Shown piece after piece: positions 42,056 through 50,575 of a stretch of 64,000 nucleotides of DNA (its first letter is position 1; each line of letters begins with the position of its first letter). This DNA comes from Heyndrickxia shackletonii (GTDB taxonomy: Bacteria; Bacillota; Bacilli; Bacillales; Bacillaceae_C): assembly GCF_001420715.1 (NCBI RefSeq), contig NZ_LJJC01000004.1, forward strand, positions 3,489,014-3,553,013, read 5' to 3'. A model generated the notes under the pieces. It ran no database searches and was not told where the DNA came from. It worked only from the letters and a program-made list of their open reading frames with translations. The position numbers and the translations under genes were made by a program.

Positions 42056-43057
42056 TTACCCTGCTATTTTCTTCTCTTGTTTCACATTGGCTCCCCTTTT
42101 AACACGCTTTTCAGCCTTCCATCCTTGAATGGACCCAACAATCCCTTTTGGAAAAAACATAACTGCTAATATATAAATAATCCCAAAGAAGATAATCCAT
42201 CTTTCGAATATTGGGTACTTTTCTGCCAAACCGCTTAACCAATGATGGGCAATTTCAATTAATCCCGCACCGATTACAGGTCCGAGCAATGTACCAACGC
42301 CGCCGATAATGGTCATTAATAATGCATCTAACGTAGTATCCATTGTAAATACACTCGTATTCACAAAACGTAAGGATGTGGTATATAAAGAACCGGCAAG
42401 ACATGCCGTAACGCCTGAAATAATACTTGCCATTATCTTATAATGAAGCACTTTATAGCCCAGAGATTCTGCACGCTGCTCATTTTCCCTGATAGCAAGT
42501 AAAACACTTCCCATTGGAGAATGCGTAAAACGCTGGAGCACACAATAAATGATGATCATTAGGACAAGGCAAATGAGATAAAATGTTGTTCGGTCAATCA
42601 GTACTTCCGGAATTCTGAAAGTAAATCCATCATTCCCAAATGTAAGGGTGCGCCATTTTTCGGAAGCAACCTGAAAAAGACTGGCAAAAGCCAAGGTTAG
42701 CATCGCATAAAAATGACTTTTTAGCCGTAGTGTCATTAGCCCGACGATATAACTTACCACTGCAGAAATTACTATTCCAACGACTATAGATAGGAGAAAA
42801 AGCCCCATTGTCGGTTCAGTTCGCTGGAGTAAAATCCCGGTTGTATAGGCTCCAATTCCGAAAAACATAGCATGACCAAATGAAACAATCCCAGTAAATC
42901 CAAGCAATATGTCATAGCTCATCGCAAAAATAGCAAAAATAAAGATTTGTGTTAATAAAATCAGCGTACTTCTTGATTCATAAACAAATGGAATTACCAT
43001 TAAACAAACAGAGATAATGATGAGGGATATTTGTGAGATACTTCCTAATCTTTTCAA
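42056..43057 (-). CDS. LivM-type ABC permease
   Basis: 333 residues with about 9-10 membrane helices and the LivM family motif Gly-x-Gly-x3-Gly-Pro-Val-Ile-Gly-Ala near residue 250 (Gly-Val-Gly-Thr-Leu-Leu-Gly-Pro-Val-Ile-Gly-Ala). The long polar C-terminus is typical. TTG start after AGGGGGTG. It pairs with the LivH-type permease, six bases away. Substrate inferred only from context. Confidence 0.88.
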   Translation of the reverse strand: MKRLGSISQISLIIISVCLMVIPFVYESRSTLILLTQIFIFAIFAMSYDILLGFTGIVSFGHAMFFGIGAYTTGILLQRTEPTMGLFLLSIVVGIVISAVVSYIVGLMTLRLKSHFYAMLTLAFASLFQVASEKWRTLTFGNDGFTFRIPEVLIDRTTFYLICLVLMIIIYCVLQRFTHSPMGSVLLAIRENEQRAESLGYKVLHYKIMASIISGVTACLAGSLYTTSLRFVNTSVFTMDTTLDALLMTIIGGVGTLLGPVIGAGLIEIAHHWLSGLAEKYPIFERWIIFFGIIYILAVMFFPKGIVGSIQGWKAEKRVKRGANVKQEKKIAG

Positions 43058-43063
43058 TCCTTT

Positions 43064-43924
43064 TCACCCCCTAGATACGAACAAGCCTTGTGGTCTAAAG
43101 ATTAGGACAATGGCCATCAATAGCATATTAACGGCAAGAGAAAGATCTGGAACGAAATATGCCATGAATGAACCGGATAAGCCGACTAATATTGCCGCGA
43201 ACAATGAACCTGAAAAACTTCCCATTCCGCCAATAACAACGACAATAAATGCTAAAATTGCATATTCCATCCCCATTTCTGCATAAACAACTCCAGAATA
43301 AGGAGCCATTAAAGCACCACCAAGAGCAGCCATTGCTGACCCCACGATAAATACAAACATAAATACTTTTTTTATATTGATGCCGAGTGCCTGCACCATT
43401 TCTTTATCCATAACTCCCGCACGAACGATTAATCCTATTTTTGTTTTCTTTAATACAACTTGAACCAAGGTAAACACAATTAAAGCAACAATAATAATAA
43501 AAACCCGATATTTAATAAGGATGACATTCCCCAGTTCCCAGCTTCCGGTTAAAACTTGCGGGGTTTTTGCAGCCATTTGATTCGGCCCCCAAACCACTTT
43601 AATGAATTCTGTAAGAACCAGCATAAATCCTAATGTTATTAAAATTTGCTGAATATGGTTTCCATAAACAGGTTTAATAATGACTTTTTCCGTAATGATT
43701 CCCAAAATAATTCCTGTCGCAAGTGCACCTAAAATTGCCACAAAAAAGCTGCCTGATAAGGAATAAAGCCAAACAGCACTGAAAGCACCCCAGGCAAAAA
43801 AACCACCATGAGCAAAATTTAATACATCCATTAAACCAAAAATTAGCGTCAGCCCTGCTGCCAGTAAAAACACAAGCATACCAGTAGCAAGACCATTAAT
43901 CATTAAATTCAAAAACAATGCCAT
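43064..43924 (-). CDS. LivH-type ABC permease
   Basis: 286 residues with about eight membrane helices. The LivH segment Phe-Gly-Leu-Met-Asp-Val-Leu-Asn-Phe-Ala-His-Gly is near the start and Gly-Gly-Met-Gly-Ser-Phe-Ser-Gly later. The start at 43924 has AGGAGGTGAG upstream; a frame reaches 43951 inside the preceding LivF-type gene. Forms the membrane channel with the LivM-type protein. Confidence 0.88.
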   Translation of the reverse strand: MALFLNLMINGLATGMLVFLLAAGLTLIFGLMDVLNFAHGGFFAWGAFSAVWLYSLSGSFFVAILGALATGIILGIITEKVIIKPVYGNHIQQILITLGFMLVLTEFIKVVWGPNQMAAKTPQVLTGSWELGNVILIKYRVFIIIVALIVFTLVQVVLKKTKIGLIVRAGVMDKEMVQALGINIKKVFMFVFIVGSAMAALGGALMAPYSGVVYAEMGMEYAILAFIVVVIGGMGSFSGSLFAAILVGLSGSFMAYFVPDLSLAVNMLLMAIVLIFRPQGLFVSRG

Positions 43925-43943
43925 GAAAGGACTCACCTCCTGT

Positions 43944-44651
43944 TTATGCAATTCCCAAGTATTTTCTTTTTAACTGCTCATCCTCTTTTAATGCTGACAT
44001 CCCTCCCGAATATACGGTCCTGCCATCATCGATAATAAAAAAACGATTTCCAAGTGTACTTGCCATCATAAAATTTTGTTCCACTAATACAATCGTGGTT
44101 TGCTTTTTCATTTCTAAAATCGATTCCATTACTTTTTCTACCATAATCGGTGCGAGGCCCTTACTCGGTTCATCAATCAACAATAGTTGATTATTATTTA
44201 AATACGCCCTAGCGATTGATAGCATTTGCTTCTGTCCGCCGCTTAATAATCCGCCAGGCTTTTTCCAAAACTTTTTCAAGTCAGGAAATAGCTGAAGGAT
44301 CCATTCCAGTCTTTCCAACGTTTCTGTATCCTGTTTTTTCATCGCTACTTTCATATTTTCTTCAACGGTTAAATCCTTGAAAATTCCCTGATCCTCAGGA
44401 ACATAACCAATCCCTAGATTTGCAATTTTATAGGTTGACAATCCCTGTATTTCACTGCCTTTGTAACATACTTTTCCTTGTGAGGGAGGATTCAGCCCCA
44501 TAATACTGCGTAATGTTGTCGTTTTTCCGGCGCCATTTCTGCCCAATAAAACCGTTACATCCCCTTTTTTCACCTCAAAGGAAATCCCTTGTAAAATATG
44601 ATATTGTCCAATATAAGTTTGGAGATTTTCTACTTTAAGCAGAGTGTCCAT
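43944..44651 (-). CDS. LivF-type ABC ATPase
   Basis: 235 residues with Walker A Gly-Arg-Asn-Gly-Ala-Gly-Lys-Thr, signature Leu-Ser-Gly-Gly-Gln-Lys-Gln, Walker B Leu-Leu-Leu-Ile-Asp-Glu-Pro and the LivF-typical Lys-Gly-Leu-Ala-Pro. It energises import. GGAGGTA precedes the ATG. It overlaps the LivG-type gene by 17 nt. Confidence 0.9.
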   Translation of the reverse strand: MDTLLKVENLQTYIGQYHILQGISFEVKKGDVTVLLGRNGAGKTTTLRSIMGLNPPSQGKVCYKGSEIQGLSTYKIANLGIGYVPEDQGIFKDLTVEENMKVAMKKQDTETLERLEWILQLFPDLKKFWKKPGGLLSGGQKQMLSIARAYLNNNQLLLIDEPSKGLAPIMVEKVMESILEMKKQTTIVLVEQNFMMASTLGNRFFIIDDGRTVYSGGMSALKEDEQLKRKYLGIA

Positions 44652-45402
44652 TGTGCATACCTCCTAAATATGCTGTTTGAACGGTCTCATTTTCCATTAT
44701 TTCCTTAGGAGTACCATCCGCGAGCAGTGTGCCATTAAAAAGAACGGTCACCGAATCTGATAGATCGAGAATCATATCCATTTTGTGCTCAATTAGAATG
44801 ATGTTTTTTTTCCCTTCCTCCTTAATATTTCGAATTACCTTCAAAATCGCGGGAACCTCTTCCAGAGACATTCCTGCAGTTGGTTCATCGAGCAGCAAAA
44901 TTTCCGTTTCAAGTGCTAACAGCATGGCGATTTCAAGCTTTCGTTTTTCACCATGGGCTAAATTTGTTGCTAATGCGTTCGCCTTATCCTCTAAAAGAAC
45001 CTGCTTAAGCAATTCATATGACTTCTCTGTTACTTTTTTATATTTTTTAAAATGAGATAACATTTGATACCGTATCGCCATTTGCGATTGAACTGCTAAT
45101 CTTACATTCTCTAACACCGTTAAATTAGGGAATACATTCGTAATCTGAAAGGATCTTCCAATCCCTTTTCTTGTTCTCATCGGTGGGGGCATAGAGGTGA
45201 TATCCTCTCCTTTAAGGTGAATACTTCCTTTTGTTGGAGTAAGTTGTCCGCTTAATAGATTAAAGAAAGTTGTTTTCCCTGCACCATTCGGTCCAATAAT
45301 AGATTTAAATTCCTTTTCCGCAACGCAGAAATCCACCTCATTCACTGCAAGGTGCCCCCCAAACTGAATGGTTAGCTGCTTTGTTTCTAAAATGTTTGCC
45401 AC
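44635..45402 (-). CDS. LivG-type ABC ATPase
   Basis: 255 residues (start uncertain). Walker A Gly-Pro-Asn-Gly-Ala-Gly-Lys-Thr, signature Leu-Ala-His-Gly-Glu-Lys-Arg-Lys, Walker B Ile-Leu-Leu-Leu-Asp-Glu-Pro, and the LivG insert with Arg-Ser-Phe-Gln-Ile. The frame is open to TTG 45420. GTG 45402 after GAGGACGGTGA and GTG 45411 are both possible; I chose 45402. First of the four inner transporter genes after the binding-protein gene. Confidence 0.88.
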   Translation of the reverse strand: MANILETKQLTIQFGGHLAVNEVDFCVAEKEFKSIIGPNGAGKTTFFNLLSGQLTPTKGSIHLKGEDITSMPPPMRTRKGIGRSFQITNVFPNLTVLENVRLAVQSQMAIRYQMLSHFKKYKKVTEKSYELLKQVLLEDKANALATNLAHGEKRKLEIAMLLALETEILLLDEPTAGMSLEEVPAILKVIRNIKEEGKKNIILIEHKMDMILDLSDSVTVLFNGTLLADGTPKEIMENETVQTAYLGGMHNGHSA

Positions 45403-45420
45403 TTTTGTCACCGTCCTCAA

Positions 45421-45452
45421 AGAAATCCGCTAGCCCATAGGCGCTGAAGCAG
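45421..45452 (+). repeat. 3' fragment of the dispersed repeat
   Basis: AGAAATCCGCTAGCC and ATAGGCGCT match the 3' end of the dispersed repeat family. It lies directly upstream of the LivG-type start, between it and the binding-protein gene. Confidence 0.6.
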
Positions 45453-45511
45453 ACATAATTAACGAATTGACACGCAAAATAACCTCGTTTTGGAACTTTT
45501 TAGATCCAATC

Positions 45512-45550
45512 TTTTAAAAGAAGAACTCCGGAAACTTTTTTCCGAAGTTC
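45512..45550 (-). terminator. Hairpin between binding-protein and ATPase genes, probable attenuator
   Basis: GAACTTCGGA pairs with TCCGGAGTTC on the minus strand around an 8-nt loop, followed by TTCTTTT. It follows the binding-protein stop and precedes the LivG-type gene. It would raise the ratio of binding protein to channel. Confidence 0.65.
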
Positions 45551-45559
45551 CTGTTATTT

Positions 45560-46780
45560 TTATTTCTTAACCCTGATGGGAGGCGCTGTTTCGTCAGGCG
45601 ATAGCTCACGGATTAGTACCGGAACAGGATATGGTACTCTATCCTTTTTCTCTAGTTTTATCGCGTACATGCTTTGGAGTGCCTGATGATCCTCTTTACG
45701 GAAGGTCATTTTTCCTTTAGGTGTATCAAAACTCATGCCTTCCATTGTTTTGATTAGCTTGTCGCTATCTGCGTTTCCATCAGTTTTCTTTAATGCTTCT
45801 ACAATGGAAATGGCTGCACTCATTCCGCCAGGTGTGAAAAGATCAGGAACTTCTCCGTTAAATCGTTTTTTATTCTCGCTAACGAGCCATTCATTTATCT
45901 TATTATTCGGTAGATCATAGTAGTAAACGGAGAATCCTTCCATTCCTACAAGCGGTTCCATGGTGGATAATGCTGCAATATCTGGTGCACCTGTAGAAAT
46001 CTTAATTCCTTTATCCTGAACCTTCATATCGGCAATTTGCTTCCAAGGTGAATTAGCACCAGACCATACTACAAATAAGTAATCCGGTTTTGCATTTATA
46101 ATTTTTTGAATATTAGAGGTGAAATCTGTAGCTGCAGGATCTGCATACTCTTCACGAATAACCTTCGCCCCAAGTTTTTCAGCCGCTTCCTTAAAAGCAG
46201 CAACACCGTCACGCCCAAAAGCATAATCAGGTGCAAGAGTAGCAATTTTCACGCCTGGTTTTGCTATCGCAGCTGCGCCCGCTACCGCATCTTGGGAGGA
46301 GTTTCTTGCTGTTCGGAAAATATACTTATTGAAATCTGCTCCTGTAATACTGTCTGCAACAGCTGGTTCTACGATCATGATTTTTTTATACTCTTCTGCT
46401 AAAGGCAGCACAGCTAACGTATCTGCTGAGCTAGATGATCCGACAAGAAAATCCACATTATCTTCTTCTAACAGCTTTGTTGCTTTTTTTACTGCAACCT
46501 CAGGCTTTGTTTCAGTGTCCTCATAAACTACTTTAATTTTCTTCCCATTAATTTCCCGTTTTCCATCTGTTGCATAATCAAGCCCCATTTCAAAACCATT
46601 TTTCGTTTGCTTCCCATAGGATTCTAAGGCGCCTGTTAAAGATGCAAGAACCCCAATCTTAATGGTTCCTTTGTCATCTTTTCCCCCGCTTGCTTTATTA
46701 GAGCTGCAGGCAGTCGTCAATAATAAAGCAGCTATTACAATACTAATTAGTACCGAAAATCTTTTTGTTGACCTTTTCAA
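45560..46780 (-). CDS. Liv-type substrate-binding lipoprotein
   Basis: 406 residues. The TTG start at 46780 follows GGGGGGAG and gives a clean lipoprotein signal with Leu-Thr-Thr-Ala-Cys. A longer frame to 46831 has no good ribosome binding site. The mature part is a periplasmic-binding-protein type I fold (LivK class): Lys-Ile-Gly-Val-Leu-Ala-Ser-Leu-Thr-Gly early, Gly-Pro-Asp-type hinge segments later. The ligand is probably an amino acid or another small carboxylate. Being first and separated by a hairpin from the rest fits higher expression. Confidence 0.9.
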   Translation of the reverse strand: MKRSTKRFSVLISIVIAALLLTTACSSNKASGGKDDKGTIKIGVLASLTGALESYGKQTKNGFEMGLDYATDGKREINGKKIKVVYEDTETKPEVAVKKATKLLEEDNVDFLVGSSSSADTLAVLPLAEEYKKIMIVEPAVADSITGADFNKYIFRTARNSSQDAVAGAAAIAKPGVKIATLAPDYAFGRDGVAAFKEAAEKLGAKVIREEYADPAATDFTSNIQKIINAKPDYLFVVWSGANSPWKQIADMKVQDKGIKISTGAPDIAALSTMEPLVGMEGFSVYYYDLPNNKINEWLVSENKKRFNGEVPDLFTPGGMSAAISIVEALKKTDGNADSDKLIKTMEGMSFDTPKGKMTFRKEDHQALQSMYAIKLEKKDRVPYPVPVLIRELSPDETAPPIRVKK

Positions 46781-46843
46781 ATTTCTCCCCCCAGTATTTT
46801 TTACAAAATAAAGCTTTTTCCGTGATTTCATCGTATATGGAGA

Positions 46844-46863
46844 GAGTTACACAGTAGTTACAA
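46844..46863. promoter_or_regulatory. Putative operator shared with the acyl-CoA ligase (Liv copy)
   Basis: GAGTTACACAGTAGTTACAA, 64 bp upstream of the TTG start, differs at one position from 38560-38579. The remainder of 46864-47169 has no gene; it holds a TGCCAAAA/TTTTGGCA hairpin near 46987-47009 and the terminator listed next. Confidence 0.6.
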
Positions 46864-47020
46864 TTAAGAAAAGCAGTGGTATCTCGCCACTGACGTAAGG
46901 ATGAGTGAATTTAAAATACAAATTTACCTCTAGTTGCTTACGATAGATAGAAATACTCTCACCCCGGACGTGTCAGCGTTTGAAATGCCAAAAATACACC
47001 ATTTTGGCAATAAAAATTTA

Positions 47021-47064
47021 AAAGTCCAATTTCCCAGTATTAAATAGAGAAATTGGACTTTTTT
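47021..47064. terminator. Terminator of the 47170 lipoprotein gene (bidirectional stem)
   Basis: 13-bp stem AAAGTCCAATTTC / GAAATTGGACTTT with T-runs on both strands. Confidence 0.75.
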
Positions 47065-47169
47065 CATACTTTAGAAAAGCTCCAGATAGAAAACCCGATT
47101 AGGTGTAAGTGATTGCGATCAATACCAAACATGAACATTTCAGTGGACAAATGCTCTTATTGGTAAATT

Positions 47170-47592
47170 CTATTTATTATTCTTAATTACTACTTTTTCT
47201 TTTTTCCCATCCCATTGAATTTGAATCGGAATACTTTTAGGTAGTGAACCACATTGCCCACCACAATTTTCATTAATTTCAAATTCATCTTCGTTTTTAA
47301 ATTCGCCATCCCCGGAAGTTGGGAAGTTTTGAGGTTGATATATTTCATATTTAAAATTTACTGGTTTTTTTCCTTCTCCAATATAAGAGATGACGTAACG
47401 CATAAAACTATCCGTTTCGTATTCCATTTTTACATACCAATTATTGCTTTTTCCTTCAAAATATTGCTTTTTAAATTCTGACGGACTTGAACTTTTATCG
47501 CTCGTACATGCCCCAAGTATAAACAATAATATAAGACATCCAATCGGTAATAAAATCTTCTTCATTTTAACTTCAAAAGAATGATGATTCAT
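47170..47592 (-). CDS. Small secreted lipoprotein, unrecognised
   Basis: 140 residues with a lipoprotein signal (hydrophobic core ending Leu-Gly-Ala-Cys). The mature part is a small polar beta-like domain with two later cysteines in Cys-Gly-Gly-Gln-Cys-Gly. I recognise no family. The start is uncertain: ATG 47592, or ATG nine codons later which gives a more usual signal length. It lies next to the paralogous secreted proteins, in the accessory region. Confidence 0.62.
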   Translation of the reverse strand: MNHHSFEVKMKKILLPIGCLILLFILGACTSDKSSSPSEFKKQYFEGKSNNWYVKMEYETDSFMRYVISYIGEGKKPVNFKYEIYQPQNFPTSGDGEFKNEDEFEINENCGGQCGSLPKSIPIQIQWDGKKEKVVIKNNK

Positions 47593-47642
47593 AGTTGGCC
47601 CGGCCCCCGTTTAAAGAATTTAAACCCAAGAAATATATTGGC

Positions 47643-48410
47643 TTATCTAAATAATATATTGTCAAAAGTGAAATTCCATGATGAACTATTGTCATAAAGT
47701 GTTGCTGTTTGTTTTACCCCTATCATAGTATAAGTAGTATTAACAACTGGTTTCCAACTTGTCATTGGAGATGTATATGAGAAGGTGGATCCACTTACAG
47801 TTTTAGTTTCTATTTGATCATCGCAGAACCCTGCGTTACACCCACTGTACTTAGTAGCTCCTGTCTGTGAAATTTTAACTTTGGTGTTTTTAAAAGATAT
47901 AAATGCGTCATAACTGGTCCAACCTCCAGTAACTTTAGTTATTGCATAATGTGTTTGCCCATCTTTAGTAGTTATGTCATAGTATATACGTGAATAAGCC
48001 TTAACACTTCCAGTTGGGTCGTAATCCTCTTTCCCCCTATCGGCAAAGGGTTGAATATTAGATTCTTTTCTTAACTCATCAAGGTTTACACTAGCAAAGG
48101 TTGTAGTAACATAACTTTCTTTTAAACCCTTATCTGTTTGTTCAGATATTAATTCCTGTGTAGTAATTAATACATCGTTTGTTGAAAAGGTCCCATTATC
48201 TCCTGAAAGTATAGCTGTTGACTTTAATTGTTCATCAATTTCTTTATTATCTGTGATTCCATTAAGTGCTTTTTCATAAAGTGTATCTAGATCTGTAATT
48301 TCTTTCTCCTTCTTCAAAATATTACTTTTTTCAACGGCAAAAGTATCAAAAGATGAAGAGTATATAAATAAAATTAACAATGCACAAATTGAATAAAATA
48401 GTTTTCTCAT
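47643..48410 (-). CDS. Secreted protein, intact paralog (unrecognised family)
   Basis: 255 residues. Signal peptide with core Phe-Tyr-Ser-Ile-Cys-Ala-Leu-Leu-Ile-Leu and Thr-Phe-Ala-Val near residue 26, then a Lys/Glu-rich propeptide-like segment (about 30-120), and a C-terminal beta-rich domain with Arg-Ile-Tyr-Tyr, Gly-Gly-Trp-Thr-Ser-Tyr-Asp and Thr-Ala-Thr-Leu-Tyr-Asp. Two cysteines (Cys-Asn-Ala-Gly-Phe-Cys) may form a disulfide. GGGGGAA precedes the ATG. It is paralogous to the broken gene at 48462-50575 and arose by tandem duplication. I do not recognise the family; export and a C-terminal binding or toxin-like domain are inferred. Confidence 0.7.
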   Translation of the reverse strand: MRKLFYSICALLILFIYSSSFDTFAVEKSNILKKEKEITDLDTLYEKALNGITDNKEIDEQLKSTAILSGDNGTFSTNDVLITTQELISEQTDKGLKESYVTTTFASVNLDELRKESNIQPFADRGKEDYDPTGSVKAYSRIYYDITTKDGQTHYAITKVTGGWTSYDAFISFKNTKVKISQTGATKYSGCNAGFCDDQIETKTVSGSTFSYTSPMTSWKPVVNTTYTMIGVKQTATLYDNSSSWNFTFDNILFR

Positions 48411-48461
48411 ATTAAATATTCCCCCTTTTTTAAATAAAGTCTTATTTAAAATAAATGATCT

Positions 48462-48604
48462 TTATGGCAACCTATTTTCAAAAGTAAAATTCCATGATGA
48501 ACTGCTGTCATACAGAGTTGCTGTTTGTTTTGTAAATAAATTGAATAAATCAGCATGGTAAGCAATAGGAATCCAACTATTCATTGGTGATGTATATGAA
48601 AATG
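48462..48604 (-). pseudogene. C-terminal remnant of the paralogous secreted protein
   Basis: The minus-strand frame reads Ser-Phe-Ser-Tyr-Thr-Ser-Pro-Met and ends with Trp-Asn-Phe-Thr-Phe-Glu-Asn, then TAA at 48462. It aligns with the C-terminus of the intact paralog. Separated from its N-terminal part by the IS3-family element. Confidence 0.8.
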
Positions 48605-48671
48605 ATGCTAGACTAAATAGTAGACACAGATTGTTATAATAAAAATATCAACTATAACGAGGTGTGTCAGG

Positions 48672-48965
48672 ATGGCAAGAGGTAACGGCAATCGATACGA
48701 AGAGGCATTTAAAATTGAAACAGTTAAGTATATCAATGAAAACCATAAGTCTGTAGCTCAAGTTGCTAGAGAAGTGGGGGTCAATGAAAATACTTTATAT
48801 AGCTGGTTGAAGAAATACGGCCAACAACCAGAGATTAAAGCTGTAAAATCTTTTTCCTCAGAATCAGCTGAATTAAGGGCCCTTCAGAAAGAAATTCGTG
48901 ATCTACAGGAGGAGAATGAAATTTTAAAAAAGGCGATGCACTACTTCGCAAAAAGCCCTCGGTAA
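48672..48965 (+). CDS. IS3-family OrfA (helix-turn-helix)
   Basis: 97 residues: an N-terminal helix-turn-helix of the transposase-8 type (Gln-Val-Ala-Arg-Glu-Val-Gly-Val-Asn-Glu-Asn-Thr-Leu-Tyr-Ser-Trp) followed by a leucine-zipper region. It binds the element ends. A slippery A-AAA-AAG at 48926-48932 lies before the stop; a shift there by -1 enters the OrfB frame, which stays open, so the full transposase is probably the OrfAB fusion. Confidence 0.88.
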   Translation: MARGNGNRYEEAFKIETVKYINENHKSVAQVAREVGVNENTLYSWLKKYGQQPEIKAVKSFSSESAELRALQKEIRDLQEENEILKKAMHYFAKSPR

Positions 48966-49003
48966 AATATGAATTCATTCATGAAAATCGCTCCCAATTC
49001 CGA

Positions 49004-49831
49004 GTGGAGAAGATGTGCAGCGTTCTGGGAGTTTCTAAAAGTGGTTACTTCAAATGGTTAAAACAACCGATAAGTAACAGGAAGAAACAACACGAGAAAT
49101 TATCACAAAAGATTTTACAGACCCACCTAGAATTCAAGCAACGTTACGGCAGTGTTAAAATTGCTAAAACGCTCAATAGTCGTGGCGTAAAAGTAAGTGT
49201 GCGTACGGTCTCACGTATTATGACAAAGAACCAATGGAAGTCTTGTATAGTCAAAAAATACAAGGCTACGACCAATTCGAAACATGCACATCCAGTAAGT
49301 GAAAATGTCTTAAATCGACAATTTAAACCTTGTAAACCAAACCAAGTGTGGGTAACGGATATAACTTATATCCCGACCAATGAGGGCTGGTTGTATTTAG
49401 CAAGTGTAATGGATTTATATTCTCGTAAAATAATAGGTTGGGCAATGGGCAAAACCATGACAAAGGAATTGGTTATCTCTGCATTAAAGATGGCTTACAA
49501 GCGTCAAAAACCCGGAAAAGGTGTTATTCATCATTCAGACAGAGGTGTTCAATATGCTTCTTCTGAATATCAAAAGCTATTAAAAAAATACCATATGGTT
49601 GGTAGCATGAGCCGAAAAGGAAACTGTTATGACAACGCTTGTATCGAGTCCTTTCACGGTATTCTTAAACGTGAGCTAGTGTATCAAATAAAATATAAAA
49701 CTAGAGAAGAAGCGAAGAAATCATTGTTCGAATACATCGAGTTCTTTTACAATTCAAAGCGGATCCATTCAACGTTGGGATACTATACGCCGAATGAATT
49801 TGAGCGAATGTATAGAAAATCTGCAGCTTGA
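49004..49831 (+). CDS. IS3-family OrfB (DDE integrase core)
   Basis: 275 residues from GTG 49004. The frame is open further upstream to join OrfA by -1 frameshifting, giving Lys-Tyr-Glu-Phe-Ile-His-Glu-Asn before the listed start. An N-terminal HTH-21-type region is followed by the rve integrase domain with Asp in Val-Trp-Val-Thr-Asp-Ile, Asp in His-His-Ser-Asp-Arg-Gly, and Glu in Ile-Glu-Ser-Phe-His, correctly spaced. It looks intact and may be active. Confidence 0.9.
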   Translation: MEKMCSVLGVSKSGYFKWLKQPISNRKKQHEKLSQKILQTHLEFKQRYGSVKIAKTLNSRGVKVSVRTVSRIMTKNQWKSCIVKKYKATTNSKHAHPVSENVLNRQFKPCKPNQVWVTDITYIPTNEGWLYLASVMDLYSRKIIGWAMGKTMTKELVISALKMAYKRQKPGKGVIHHSDRGVQYASSEYQKLLKKYHMVGSMSRKGNCYDNACIESFHGILKRELVYQIKYKTREEAKKSLFEYIEFFYNSKRIHSTLGYYTPNEFERMYRKSAA

Positions 49832-49837
49832 TTTTAC

Positions 49838-49885
49838 CTTCATAAAAAAGTTTAAATCGCACTTTATTTAAACTTTTTTATGAAG
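49838..49885 (+). terminator. Long hairpin at the end of the IS element
   Basis: 20-bp perfect stem (CTTCATAAAAAAGTTTAAAT and its complement) with an 8-nt loop, right after the OrfB stop. It may stop transcription in both directions. Confidence 0.75.
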
Positions 49886-49941
49886 GCAACCAAGCGAAAG
49901 CGCGGTAGAAAAATCTGTGTCTATTTTCTTGACGTAGTATC

Positions 49942-50575
49942 AAAATGTCGAACCACTTACGGATTTCGTTGTCATCTGTTCGCCGCAAAGATTTTTAGAA
50001 CATCCTGTATAAAAGGTTTTTCCTTGCTGTGCAATTGTAACATTGGTGTTTTAAAAAAATACATATGGATCATAACTGGTCCAACCGCCAGTAACTTTAG
50101 TTATTGCATAATGGGTTAATGAATTTTTAGTACTAGTAGTATAATATATACGTGAATAAGCTTTTACACTTTTTGATGGAGTGTCGAAATTATCATCCCC
50201 TTTATCCCCAGTAGCTTGAATGTTGAACATATTATCGTCATTATTTAAATCTAGTGTTGCAAAAGATGTAGTGACAAAACTTTCTTCTAAGCTCTCATCT
50301 GTTTGTTCAGATGTTAGTTTTTGTGTAGTACTTAATACATCATTTGTAGAAAAAGTCCCCTTATCTCCTGAAAGTATAACTGTTGAATTTAATTGTCCAT
50401 CAATTTCTTCATTATCTGTGATTCCATTAAGTGCTCTTTCATAAAGAGTATCTATATCTGTAATTTCTTTCTCCTTCTTCAATTTGTTATTCTTTTCATC
50501 GGCAAAAGCATTATAAGACGAAGACAGCATAAATAAAACTAACAATGCACAAATTGAATAAAATAGTCTTTTCAT
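49942..50575 (-). pseudogene. N-terminal part of the broken secreted-protein paralog
   Basis: A 174-residue frame opens Met-Lys-Arg-Leu-Phe-Tyr-Ser and is close to the intact paralog. It stops at 50051 because a run of seven T in the coding sense shifts the frame after Tyr-Val-Phe-Phe; removing one T restores Lys-Asn-Thr-Asn-Val-Thr-Ile-Ala-Gln and continues through Cys-Ser-Lys-Asn-Leu-Cys to the IS boundary. So the gene has both a frameshift and an IS insertion. AGAGGGAAG precedes the ATG. Confidence 0.8.

Larger units (their letters stand above)
48605..49941 (+). mobile_element. IS3-family insertion sequence (IS150-type), 1337 bp
   Basis: It is flanked by the direct repeat AAAATG (48599-48604 and 49942-49947). 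The ends are imperfect inverted repeats sharing TAGACACAGATT (48621-48632 and complement of 49912-49923). Inside are OrfA, OrfB with a DDE motif, and a 20-bp stem hairpin. It interrupts the second copy of the secreted-protein gene. Confidence 0.88.
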
